Part shown: in pieces, positions 1 through 5,925 of the stretch
Position numbering within the stretch: position 1 is the first letter of the stretch
How the letters are laid out: the number at the start of each line of letters is the position of its first letter
Origin: Candidatus Bipolaricaulota bacterium
GTDB lineage: Bacteria; Bipolaricaulota; Bipolaricaulia; UBA7950; UBA9294
DNA: 9,525 nucleotides
Assembly: GCA_021163015.1 (NCBI GenBank)
Contig: JAGGXO010000177.1
Location: 1 to 9,525, forward strand
Direction: 5' to 3'
Translations under genes and position numbers: made by a program
Notes under the pieces: model-generated
The model's input: only the letters and a program-made list of their open reading frames with translations
Database searches by the model: none
Told to the model about the DNA's origin: nothing

Positions 1-1
1 G

Positions 2-238
2 ACGTATATGATGCCGATCTTCATGGCTGTTTTTCTGTACAATTTCCCTGCCGGTCTGTGGTTCTACTACCTGCTGACGACCGTCTTCCAGGTGGGGCAG
101 CAGTACTTTGTCAATTGGGAAATGGCCAAGGCTGAGGCAACCACAGGCGGCACAATTGCCGAGATCGTTGAAGACGATGAGCCCGAGCAGATCGAGGAAG
201 AGACGGGTGATGACCACACCGATAGAGAAGATCAGTAA
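2..238 (+). CDS. yidC: YidC/Oxa1 membrane protein insertase, C-terminal part (5' end outside window)
   Basis: Only the last 78 codons are present, in a frame open from base 2 to a TAA at 236-238. YidC inserts and folds proteins in the cytoplasmic membrane, alone or with SecYEG. The visible part has the family's C-terminal signature: a hydrophobic stretch reading YMMPIFMAVFLYNFPAGLWF, then a segment ending QQYFVNW, matching the 'MMP.F......FPAGL.LYW......QQY' pattern of the last two membrane helices. The following cytoplasmic tail of about 26 residues is strongly acidic (14 Asp/Glu, one Arg). It overlaps the next gene (jag) by 29 bases, the classic yidC-jag arrangement, which supports the call. 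The N-terminal domain cannot be judged because it lies outside the window. Confidence 0.93.
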   Translation, partial: TYMMPIFMAVFLYNFPAGLWFYYLLTTVFQVGQQYFVNWEMAKAEATTGGTIAEIVEDDEPEQIEEETGDDHTDREDQ

Positions 239-677
239 GGAGGTCGAAGCCTTTCTACGAGGTGTTCTGGAGATCCTCGAAGAGGACGAGATTACGTTCG
301 CCGTCGAGGGCGACCCGATGGAAGAGCTTTATGTCAACCTCACTGGTAACTTGTTCTCCCTTCCTGAAGAGCGGCCGATTCTAAACGCCCTTGAGCATCT
401 CGTGCAGATAGCTGTTCACCGCAAGACAGGGATCGACTGTGCAGTAGTTCTCGATGTCAATGGTGCCGTGAAGAAGAGAAGGGCTGAGCTCATCAAGTTT
501 GCCCTCGGGGCCGCGGAATCCGTGCGGCGTGAGCATAAACGGATAAGGCTCAACCCGATGCCGTCCCGAGAGAGGCGCACGATCCACATTACCCTGGCCA
601 ATTTTCCCGGAGTGAAAACCTACAGCGTCGGCGAGGGAGATGAGCGCCGAGTGGTTATCGAGCCAGAAGACGCGTGA
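210..677 (+). CDS. jag: Jag/KhpB-like RNA-binding protein (KH-like plus R3H domains)
   Basis: This is a 155-residue protein. The reading frame is open back to base 108, but the ATG at 210 is preferred: it follows a purine-rich GAGGAAGAGACGGG (194-207) and gives a normal family N-terminus inside the end of yidC. Jag/KhpB (SpoIIIJ-associated) proteins are cytosolic RNA-binding proteins linked to YidC and cell-envelope control. Residues about 20-100 match the KH part (LNALEHLVQIAVHRKTG, then DVNG...RR.ELIKFAL). Residues about 108-152 form the R3H domain, including RLNPMPSRERRTIH with R122-xxx-H126 and the GEGDERRVVIEP end. It is shorter than many homologues, which often exceed 200 residues, and lacks a separate N-terminal Jag_N domain. 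The KH loop that normally reads like IGKRG is instead NLFSLPEER (47-55), so the GxxG motif is not visible. The TGA stop overlaps the mnmE start, suggesting translational coupling. Confidence 0.85.
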   Translation: MTTPIEKISKEVEAFLRGVLEILEEDEITFAVEGDPMEELYVNLTGNLFSLPEERPILNALEHLVQIAVHRKTGIDCAVVLDVNGAVKKRRAELIKFALGAAESVRREHKRIRLNPMPSRERRTIHITLANFPGVKTYSVGEGDERRVVIEPEDA

Positions 678-2056
678 TGAGCGGTGTGATCACGGGCGAC
701 ACAATCGCCGCCATTTCAACTCCGATCGGCGAGGGTGGAATCGGGATCGTTCGTCTGAGCGGTTCGGAAGCGATCGGGGTTGTGGCGCAACTCTTCCGCT
801 CTCCTCGCGATTTAGACATTAAACAGGTTCCCACTCACACTATCCATTACGGTCACATCTCTGCAGCCGGCGAGACGATAGATGAAGTGTTGGTGTCGGT
901 GATGCGCGCCCCGCACACCTACACGCGCGAGGATGTAGTGGAGATAAACTGCCATGGCGGAATCGTTGCTGTTCGCGCTGTTCTCGATGCTGTTCTCGAT
1001 GCCGGTGTGCGCCTTGCCGAGAAGGGTGAGTTCACCAAGCGCGCTTTCCTGAACGGGCGTCTATCACTTGATCAGGCTTCGTCGGTACTCAATATCGTCA
1101 GTGCGAAAACGAAACTTGGCTTGGAAGTTGCTGTCGATCAGCTTGGGGGGCGCTTCTCCGGCCAGATCGAGCGGATGCGCGAGCAGATCGCTTCACTCCT
1201 GGCGCGGATCGAGGTGGAGATCGACTACCCCGACGAAGAGATTCATCAGGAAGGCATTGCTCAGGATGTGAGCCTGATCATCTCAGATGTCGAGAAGCTT
1301 GTTGCGGCGAGCGATCAGGGGCGCGTGCTGCGTGAAGGGTTGACCATTGCCATCATCGGCCGACCGAACGTTGGCAAGTCGACGCTGCTAAACGCTCTCC
1401 TCTCAGAGCACCGGGCGATCGTCACGGAGATCCCGGGAACAACGCGCGATACGATAGAGGAGATAACCGTAATTGGCGGTGTGCCTGTGCGCCTGATCGA
1501 TACAGCAGGAATGCGAGCGCCGAGTGACCCGGTGGAGATCGAGGGCGTACGTCGATCGCAAGAAGCGATCAAGCGTGGCGATCTTCTTCTACTCCTTCTT
1601 GACCGCAGTTGTGAGATGACCGCCGATGATCGCCAGCTTCTGGGGCGGGAATGGAATAGACCTCTCTTCATCATTCTGAACAAGTCCGACCTTCCGCATG
1701 TGCTTGAGCCACGGGCTATTGAGCCGCGAACAGTAGGCTTTCCAATCTATGAGATTTCCGCCGAAACAGGGGATGGAATAGAGGAACTCAAGAACGGGAT
1801 CACTGCCGAGCTTCTTGGCGGGGGAATCGAAGGAAGAAACTCAGCCCTCCTCCTCGACACGTGGGAGAGGGACCTCCTGCACCGGATGCAGCGGGCGCTT
1901 GTGCGCGTGGCTGGAGCGATCGAGGAGGAATCCTCGCCCGATATCATTGCCGAGGAGCTGCGCGTCGCACACGCGACAGCGGGCGAACTGCAAGGGATAG
2001 ACGCTAGCGAAGAAGTTCTCGATCAACTCTTCCGGCGGTTCTGCGTCGGAAAGTAA
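677..2056 (+). CDS. mnmE: tRNA uridine-5-carboxymethylaminomethyl modification GTPase MnmE
   Basis: MnmE works with MnmG to build the (carboxymethyl)aminomethyl group at C5 of wobble uridine in tRNA, using GTP and a tetrahydrofolate one-carbon unit. The N-terminal folate-binding region carries DTIAAISTPIGEGGIGIVR near residues 8-26 and GEFTKRAFLNGRLSLDQA further on. The G domain shows all GTPase motifs: GRPNVGKST (G1, 228-236), TTRDT (G2, 255-259), DTAG (G3, 275-278), NKSD (G4, 335-338) and SAETG (G5). The protein ends in FCVGK, the conserved C-terminal cysteine motif needed for modification. Its 459 residues are the usual length, and it looks intact. I chose ATG 677, which shares its A with the jag stop (TGATG); an in-frame GTG at 674 would add one residue. 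mnmG is not in the window. No convincing promoter is seen, so it is probably read from the yidC-jag transcript. Confidence 0.97.
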   Translation: MSGVITGDTIAAISTPIGEGGIGIVRLSGSEAIGVVAQLFRSPRDLDIKQVPTHTIHYGHISAAGETIDEVLVSVMRAPHTYTREDVVEINCHGGIVAVRAVLDAVLDAGVRLAEKGEFTKRAFLNGRLSLDQASSVLNIVSAKTKLGLEVAVDQLGGRFSGQIERMREQIASLLARIEVEIDYPDEEIHQEGIAQDVSLIISDVEKLVAASDQGRVLREGLTIAIIGRPNVGKSTLLNALLSEHRAIVTEIPGTTRDTIEEITVIGGVPVRLIDTAGMRAPSDPVEIEGVRRSQEAIKRGDLLLLLLDRSCEMTADDRQLLGREWNRPLFIILNKSDLPHVLEPRAIEPRTVGFPIYEISAETGDGIEELKNGITAELLGGGIEGRNSALLLDTWERDLLHRMQRALVRVAGAIEEESSPDIIAEELRVAHATAGELQGIDASEEVLDQLFRRFCVGK

Positions 2057-2178
2057 GGCTGCCCACATCCTACCGCTTCACAGAGATCACCTGCCACGTA
2101 GCCAGATGCACGTTCGTCTTATCGACAGATGTATCTATTACTGAAGACAAACTGGCTAAGATAGATCTATCATGGGCC

Positions 2179-2574
2179 ATGCTCACGAACCTTGTTGCGT
2201 CGATCGGTGTCGGGCTGTTGTTGGGGCGTATGTATGCACGCCTGTGCTTCCTCCTCGTTCCACTTCTCTTGCTGGTTATGATCGGCTCTCGTCTGCAGGT
2301 TCTCGGTTTGGCGGTCGTTTTGCTCATCCTGGCCGTGCCCATTAGGGAGCGGGAGATTTGAGCAGCGAGTGTGGCTGTTCTGGCAGGATTTCGCATTGAG
2401 TCAATCACCGATCCCTCCGGCGGGTTCATCCACCTCGCGCAGCCGGCGATTCCAGTTACGATACTGTGGGTTGTGCAGATGCTGCGATTACTTGAGGGTA
2501 TCAGGCAGGCAGCGCCCGAGGGGTTCTCTCGATCGATCGCGTCCTCTCACTTCCTGAGGCATAAGACTGAATGA
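2179..2574 (+). pseudogene. decayed WecA/TagO/MraY-type polyprenyl-phosphate sugar-phosphate transferase remnant
   Basis: Two same-frame pieces are separated by a TGA at 2359-2361. The second piece reads AASVAVLAGFRIESITDPSGG and then PVTILWVVQMLRLLEGI. I recognise this from memory as the pattern of polyprenyl-phosphate GlcNAc-1-phosphate transferases: 'A.LVVLFGVRI.FITNPFGG....', 'IPLTILWIVG..NA.NLIDGLDGLAAG'. The matched stretch lines up without gaps into the catalytic motif, but key residues have changed: NLIDGLDG has become RLLEGIRQ. The first piece (2179-2358) is a very hydrophobic 60-residue segment that could be the preceding membrane helices, but the usual Asp-Asp motif is missing. There is no good ribosome-binding site, and the coding frame ends shortly after the motif, far short of a complete 300-plus-residue enzyme. 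I infer a deletion-ridden fossil. The first piece alone could instead be an unrelated small membrane protein, though nothing else supports that. Confidence 0.55.
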
Positions 2575-2642
2575 AGTACCCCGCCGCAAGCGGACGGTGT
2601 ATCAAGAGGCTTTGTGATAAGCACGGCCCCAAGGGGGGGGAA

Positions 2643-2663
2643 TCAACCCCTGCAGGGGGTTGA
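2643..2663. terminator. GC-rich hairpin between convergent units
   Basis: An 8-bp perfect inverted repeat, TCAACCCC (2643-2650) and GGGGTTGA (2656-2663), surrounds a 5-base loop. It lies about 30 bases past the recJ stop on the minus strand and about 70 bases past the end of the pseudogene on the plus strand. Neither side has a clear run of U, so it may be a weak or factor-assisted terminator. A run of eight G (2633-2640) lies next to it. Confidence 0.35.
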
Positions 2664-2692
2664 ACAGCTTCGATAGCTAGGGTTGAGGGTGA

Positions 2693-4414
2693 TTACTCAC
2701 ACGCTACCAGATCGACTACGTCTACCTGCACAGATCCTCTCCAGTCATCGAAGCCTGCGCGAAAGACCACGCACATCGGCCCATCTTCGAACAGATCGAT
2801 GTGGTTTGCCATACGAAATGCGATGAACGGCAAAGAGACCCCGTTTTGCACTAGCCTCCCCTTGAGGTGCTGCCTGCCTGCGCCGACGAAGGTCATCTCC
2901 TCGAACAGGCAGTCGCGCAGCAAGAGGAGCGGCGATGGGTTTCCCGGCCCGTACGGAGAGAGCGATCTTAGATTGGTGTAGAATCGAATATCGATTTCTC
3001 GTGCTGCGACTTCAGCGTCGATCGTCTCTATTCCGCTCCCGGTTCTTATGGGTTGCTGGGCCATGTATTGAAGAAGGCGTTCGCGGAGTTCATCAAGGCG
3101 GTCGTTTTCAAGCGAGAATCCCGCTGCCATCTTGTGCCCGCCGTAGCGGATGAGCAGGTCAGAGTGTGCGTTGAGACACTCGGCCATATCAAACCCTTCC
3201 ACGCTGCGACACGACGCACGGCTCACCCGCGAGCCTTGAGAGATGACGATTGCTGGCACGTGGTAGCGATCAGCGAGACTGGAAGCGGCCAGACCGAGGA
3301 TTCCTTCGTTCCAATGCTTGCCAGAGAGGACGACTATGCCGTCATCCCTTGGGTGTGCCCCGTTTGTGGCTAGCTGTTCCTCTGCTTGCGCAATCAAGTC
3401 GCGCTGGGCGATTTCGCGATCACGATTGTAATCGAGCAAGATTTCCGTGAGGTACTCGGCTCGATTGCGATCCTTTGTCGTCAATAGGAGAAAGGCAACC
3501 TTGGGGTCTCCGGCGCGATTAGCTGCATTCAGTTTTGGGGCGATGAAGTAGCCGATGTCTCGCGCGCTGATCCGCTTGACGTTTATCGAGAGCCGCTTTG
3601 CCAACACCTGCAGTCCAAGTGAAGAGCCCTCAGCCCGCGTGATGAGAGAGAATCCCTTGCGCACAAGGGCGCGGTTCTCTATCTCCGATCCCTCGGCAAG
3701 AGGCACGAGGTCGGCTATCGTTCCCAGAGCCACTAGGTCGAGCAGTTCATAAGGCGCGGGACGATTCAAACGTTCATACAGGGCGGAGATCAGTTTGAAC
3801 GCTACACCGACACCGGCGAGATGTCTATTGGGATAGGGATCGCCTTCTTGATGAGCATCTATGACCGCCAAGGCTGGTGGAATCTCATCTGCGGGGAGGT
3901 GGTGATCGGTAATGATTGTGTCGATACCCGAATCTTTAAGCGTAGCTACGGCCTCGACATCGGAGATCCCACAATCGACTGTGATTACCAGACTGAAGCC
4001 TTCTCCAATCGCGTGTTGCACGAATCTTCTGGACAGGCCATGTCCATGCCCACGGTCACCGACATCGACCTTGATCGTGCCTGTGGGAAAGAGGGGGAGG
4101 AGCCCAAGGTAGAGAACGGCTGAGCCGGTCAATCCATCGGCGTCAAAGTCCCCATGGATATAGATCTTCTCCTTCTTGTCCTTAGCGGCAATGACGCGAG
4201 CCACCGCTTCATTCATCCCCGATAGGAGAAAGGGTGAATGAAGAAGATCGACGTCTGGGTCGATCAACCTGCGCCACTGTTCGGCTCCTCTCTGTGCGAG
4301 GAGGACGGCGAACGGACGCACGCAGGATAGGGAAGTGATGATTTGGTTGACTAGATTCTCTTCCGGGAGGGGAGAAATCTCCCATCTTCTCTCCCCCCGG
4401 ATGAGGGACCTCAT
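2693..4414 (-). CDS. recJ: Single-stranded-DNA-specific exonuclease RecJ
   Basis: RecJ is a DHH-family 5'-3' exonuclease on single-stranded DNA, acting in recombination repair (RecF pathway), mismatch repair and base excision repair. The 573-residue protein is full length. DHH-domain motifs appear in order: HGDFDADG (87-94, motif I), VDCG (146-149, motif II), DHH (170-172, motif III) and GTIADLVPL with Asp235 (motif IV), plus AGVGVAFKL after motif III. The DHHA1 domain follows, with W-x-EGILGLAAS and GGHKMAAG (425-432). The C-terminal OB-fold region includes YGPGNPSP (488-495). The N-terminus, RRWEISPLPEENLV...LLAQRG, matches the family. The ATG shares its A with the secF stop (TGATG at 4416-4412), so translation is probably coupled to secF. 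The stop is TAA at 2695-2693. No residue loss is seen in the metal-binding motifs. Confidence 0.96.
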   Translation of the reverse strand: MRSLIRGERRWEISPLPEENLVNQIITSLSCVRPFAVLLAQRGAEQWRRLIDPDVDLLHSPFLLSGMNEAVARVIAAKDKKEKIYIHGDFDADGLTGSAVLYLGLLPLFPTGTIKVDVGDRGHGHGLSRRFVQHAIGEGFSLVITVDCGISDVEAVATLKDSGIDTIITDHHLPADEIPPALAVIDAHQEGDPYPNRHLAGVGVAFKLISALYERLNRPAPYELLDLVALGTIADLVPLAEGSEIENRALVRKGFSLITRAEGSSLGLQVLAKRLSINVKRISARDIGYFIAPKLNAANRAGDPKVAFLLLTTKDRNRAEYLTEILLDYNRDREIAQRDLIAQAEEQLATNGAHPRDDGIVVLSGKHWNEGILGLAASSLADRYHVPAIVISQGSRVSRASCRSVEGFDMAECLNAHSDLLIRYGGHKMAAGFSLENDRLDELRERLLQYMAQQPIRTGSGIETIDAEVAAREIDIRFYTNLRSLSPYGPGNPSPLLLLRDCLFEEMTFVGAGRQHLKGRLVQNGVSLPFIAFRMANHIDLFEDGPMCVVFRAGFDDWRGSVQVDVVDLVACE

Positions 4415-5310
4415 CAGTGTTTCTTTGCCTTAGCTGTCTTGAGAGTCCACGCGTAGAGGATTGGATTGGCGATGTACATCGAGGAATACGTACCAACGAT
4501 AACTCCGATTAACAGAGCCAGCGAGAACCCTCGCAGCACCGATCCACCGAACAGGAACAGGATAATGACCGGTATGAATGTGGTCAACGACGTGTTCATT
4601 GTTCGTGAGAGCGATTGGTTTACACTCTTATTGATGACATCGAAGGCAGAAGCCTTCCTCTCAAGCTTCATGTTCTCGCGGATGCGGTCAAATATGACGA
4701 TCGTATCGTTGAGGGAGTATCCGATGATCGTCAGAAATGCAGCTATTGTAGGCAGATTAACCTCGATGTGGAAGAGCGCAAAGACGCCAAGGGCGATTGA
4801 CACGTCGTGGATCAATGCCACAACAGCACCGACAGCATAACGGAGGCGGAATCGCCACGAAACGTATATTAGGATAACCACAAGAGCGAGCAGAATTGCC
4901 TGCCACCCTTTCTCCGTAAGTTCCTTACTCACCTGCTGGCCGATCGAACGGCGACTGATCTCCCCTATCGCGAACTTGTCTCTCAGCGTACTTTCTATTC
5001 GATTGATCGTGTCCTGATTGTCCTCAACATCGAGCTGAGTCGTTATCACCTTGCGATTCTTCCCGGACACATCCTGAATTACGCTCTTGGAAAGGTCAAC
5101 TGGACTGGGGATGTCAGTAAGCACACTGCGGATGTCCGCTGTGCCCACTGGATTGTCGAAGTCCACCGTAAACTCTGTTCCTCCGGTGAAGTCGATCCCC
5201 GGGTTCAATCCCCGCACCGCAGGGATAATCAACAGCCAGCTAATCAACACCAGGGCTATGGAGATAGGAACGAAGAACTTCGCCTTCCCGAGGAAATCGA
5301 AATGGTGCAT
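4414..5310 (-). CDS. secF: Protein translocase subunit SecF
   Basis: SecF pairs with SecD and uses the proton gradient to help pull proteins through SecYEG on the outer side of the membrane. The 298-residue protein has the family plan: a first membrane helix at about 12-34, then the GIDFTGGTEF motif (38-47), a periplasmic P1-like domain, and five more helices from about residue 137. IGYSLNDTIVIFDRIREN (196-213) is the conserved SecF motif in the fourth helix, and the C-terminus is short and basic. The ATG has a strong GGAGG site about 9 bases upstream and follows the rpsT stop after 13 bases. Its own TGA overlaps recJ. No secD lies beside it, although secD is usually directly upstream or fused; it must be elsewhere if the complex is complete. 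Confidence 0.96.
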   Translation of the reverse strand: MHHFDFLGKAKFFVPISIALVLISWLLIIPAVRGLNPGIDFTGGTEFTVDFDNPVGTADIRSVLTDIPSPVDLSKSVIQDVSGKNRKVITTQLDVEDNQDTINRIESTLRDKFAIGEISRRSIGQQVSKELTEKGWQAILLALVVILIYVSWRFRLRYAVGAVVALIHDVSIALGVFALFHIEVNLPTIAAFLTIIGYSLNDTIVIFDRIRENMKLERKASAFDVINKSVNQSLSRTMNTSLTTFIPVIILFLFGGSVLRGFSLALLIGVIVGTYSSMYIANPILYAWTLKTAKAKKH

Positions 5311-5323
5311 ACTCTGGCCTCCT

Positions 5324-5584
5324 CTAGAGGGACTCGACCTTCCTAGTCCACCGGGACTTTATCCGACTCGCCTTGTTCTTATGAATTGTGTGATGGCGGG
5401 CCGCCTTGTCTGCCGCTTGCGCGAGTTCCGGGAGCAAGGAACGGGCCGATTCTTTGTCTTGGGAGGCCAAATGCAGCCGGATCTGCCTGATAACACTCTT
5501 GAGCGCTATCTTTCGTGTACGATTGAGCCTCCATCGCTTCTCATTCTGTCGCATGCGTTTTTCAGCTGAACGAATATTAGGAAT
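5324..5584 (-). CDS. rpsT: 30S ribosomal protein S20, probable AUU start
   Basis: S20 binds 16S rRNA and is needed for 30S assembly. The protein is recognised by NIRSAEKRMRQNEKR at the start, HKNKASRIKSR near the end, and high Arg/Lys content. The frame extends to an ATG at 5611, but that start would add nine residues (starting MTQVPEV) and has no ribosome-binding site. Starting at ATT 5584-5582 gives M-P-N-I-R-S-A-E-K-R, the normal S20 N-terminus, and 86 residues, the usual length. The ATT lies 8 bases after GAGG in the sequence GAGGTGAT (5596-5589), a near-perfect anti-Shine-Dalgarno match. AUU starts are known for infC, and E. coli rpsT uses UUG, so a rare start is plausible for an autoregulated ribosomal gene. 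The identity is very secure; the start is an inference. First gene of rpsT-secF-recJ. Confidence 0.93.
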   Translation of the reverse strand: MPNIRSAEKRMRQNEKRWRLNRTRKIALKSVIRQIRLHLASQDKESARSLLPELAQAADKAARHHTIHKNKASRIKSRWTRKVESL

Positions 5585-5588
5585 TTCT

Positions 5589-5596
5589 ATCACCTC
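5589..5596 (-). promoter_or_regulatory. ribosome-binding site that decides the rpsT start
   Basis: GAGGTGAT, read on the minus strand, is an 8-base match to the extended Shine-Dalgarno sequence (AAGGAGGTGAT). It lies inside the upstream extension of the rpsT frame. It is correctly spaced for ATT at 5584 and useless for ATG at 5611, which is upstream of it. This is the main reason for calling the AUU start. Confidence 0.6.
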
Positions 5597-5638
5597 TGGA
5601 ACTTGAGTCATCGCTGGCGTTCAAGCAAGCAACGCAGA

Positions 5639-5667
5639 ATTCTAGCGGATGGTTGGTGCGGATGCAA
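5639..5667 (-). promoter_or_regulatory. sigma-70-type promoter for rpsT-secF-recJ
   Basis: On the minus strand, TTGCAT (5667-5662) and TAGAAT (5644-5639) are separated by exactly 17 bases. The -10 box matches 5 of 6 consensus bases; the -35 box matches only the TTG. The predicted start of transcription is near 5632, giving a leader of about 48 bases before the AUU start of rpsT. No other good candidate was seen between this site and the gene. Confidence 0.55.
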
Positions 5668-5855
5668 GCCGAGGGGAGAATACGTCGATTTGAGGAGGAT
5701 ACCGGAAATGGGGCATTGCTCGAATGAACCGGCGGTTGGCGGCTGTGCTGAGAGGAGGGAATAAATGTGACATTGATCACCTTTGCACGGCGGCAAGAAG
5801 AGATAAGAGGCAAGAAGACGCCTGTACGGGCTCGTGCTTGCTCTCTGCGGGGTGC
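5668..5855. other. middle of the 314-base rpsT/nrdD intergenic region, no convincing gene
   Basis: Between the two divergent promoters I see no gene that I can support on either strand. The stretch holds the TGTGA-N6-TCACC dyad and the start of a possible 39-codon GTG frame (5767-5886) preceded by GAGGAGG. That frame has no recognisable product and runs through the nrdD promoter. No RNA gene, riboswitch or clear NrdR-box palindrome was recognised by eye. Confidence 0.4.
5766..5781. promoter_or_regulatory. CRP/FNR-family-like dyad in the divergent intergenic region
   Basis: TGTGA-N6-TCACC differs by one base from the classic CRP-family operator TGTGA-N6-TCACA. It lies between the divergent rpsT and nrdD promoters, about 117 bases upstream of the predicted nrdD transcription start. 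CRP/FNR-family factors commonly control anaerobic genes, so nrdD is the more likely target. A short dyad like this can occur by chance, and no regulator gene is in the window. Confidence 0.3.
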
Positions 5856-5884
5856 TTGTCAATGCAGGACAATCGGTCTAGGAT
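5856..5884 (+). promoter_or_regulatory. sigma-70-type promoter for nrdD
   Basis: TTGTCA (5856-5861, 5 of 6 consensus bases) and TAGGAT (5879-5884, 4 of 6) are separated by 17 bases. The predicted transcription start is near 5891, leaving a leader of about 35 bases. The leader contains GAGGGG (5915-5920) as the ribosome-binding site before ATG 5926. Confidence 0.55.
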
Positions 5885-5925
5885 AGATGCGAAATTGCTT
5901 GGTTCTTATTTCTTGAGGGGGACTC

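Noticed and set aside
977..1000. two tandem copies of a 12-base unit in mnmE (AVLD AVLD)
   Set aside because: The protein has the normal family length at this point, so the repeat does not reflect a duplication that changes the protein; probably chance similarity of codons.
2359..2361. TGA as a recoded sense codon (selenocysteine or Trp) joining the two pieces after mnmE
   Set aside because: jag and secF end naturally at TGA, no selenocysteine-type hairpin is evident, and the downstream catalytic motif is itself degraded, so a decayed gene is the simpler reading.
2070..2429. 119-codon minus-strand open frame in the region after mnmE
   Set aside because: Its composition (many Arg, Ser, Thr) is typical of an antisense shadow. 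It starts inside the transferase remnant, which reads on the other strand with recognisable motifs.
5608..5862. minus-strand open frames upstream of rpsT (84 and 78 codons)
   Set aside because: They have no family motif, pass through the rpsT promoter and start region, and lack ribosome-binding sites.
5767..5886. 39-codon frame starting GTG behind GAGGAGG, upstream of nrdD
   Set aside because: The spacing to GAGGAGG is acceptable, but the product has no known features and the frame covers the nrdD promoter. Without conservation it is best treated as chance.
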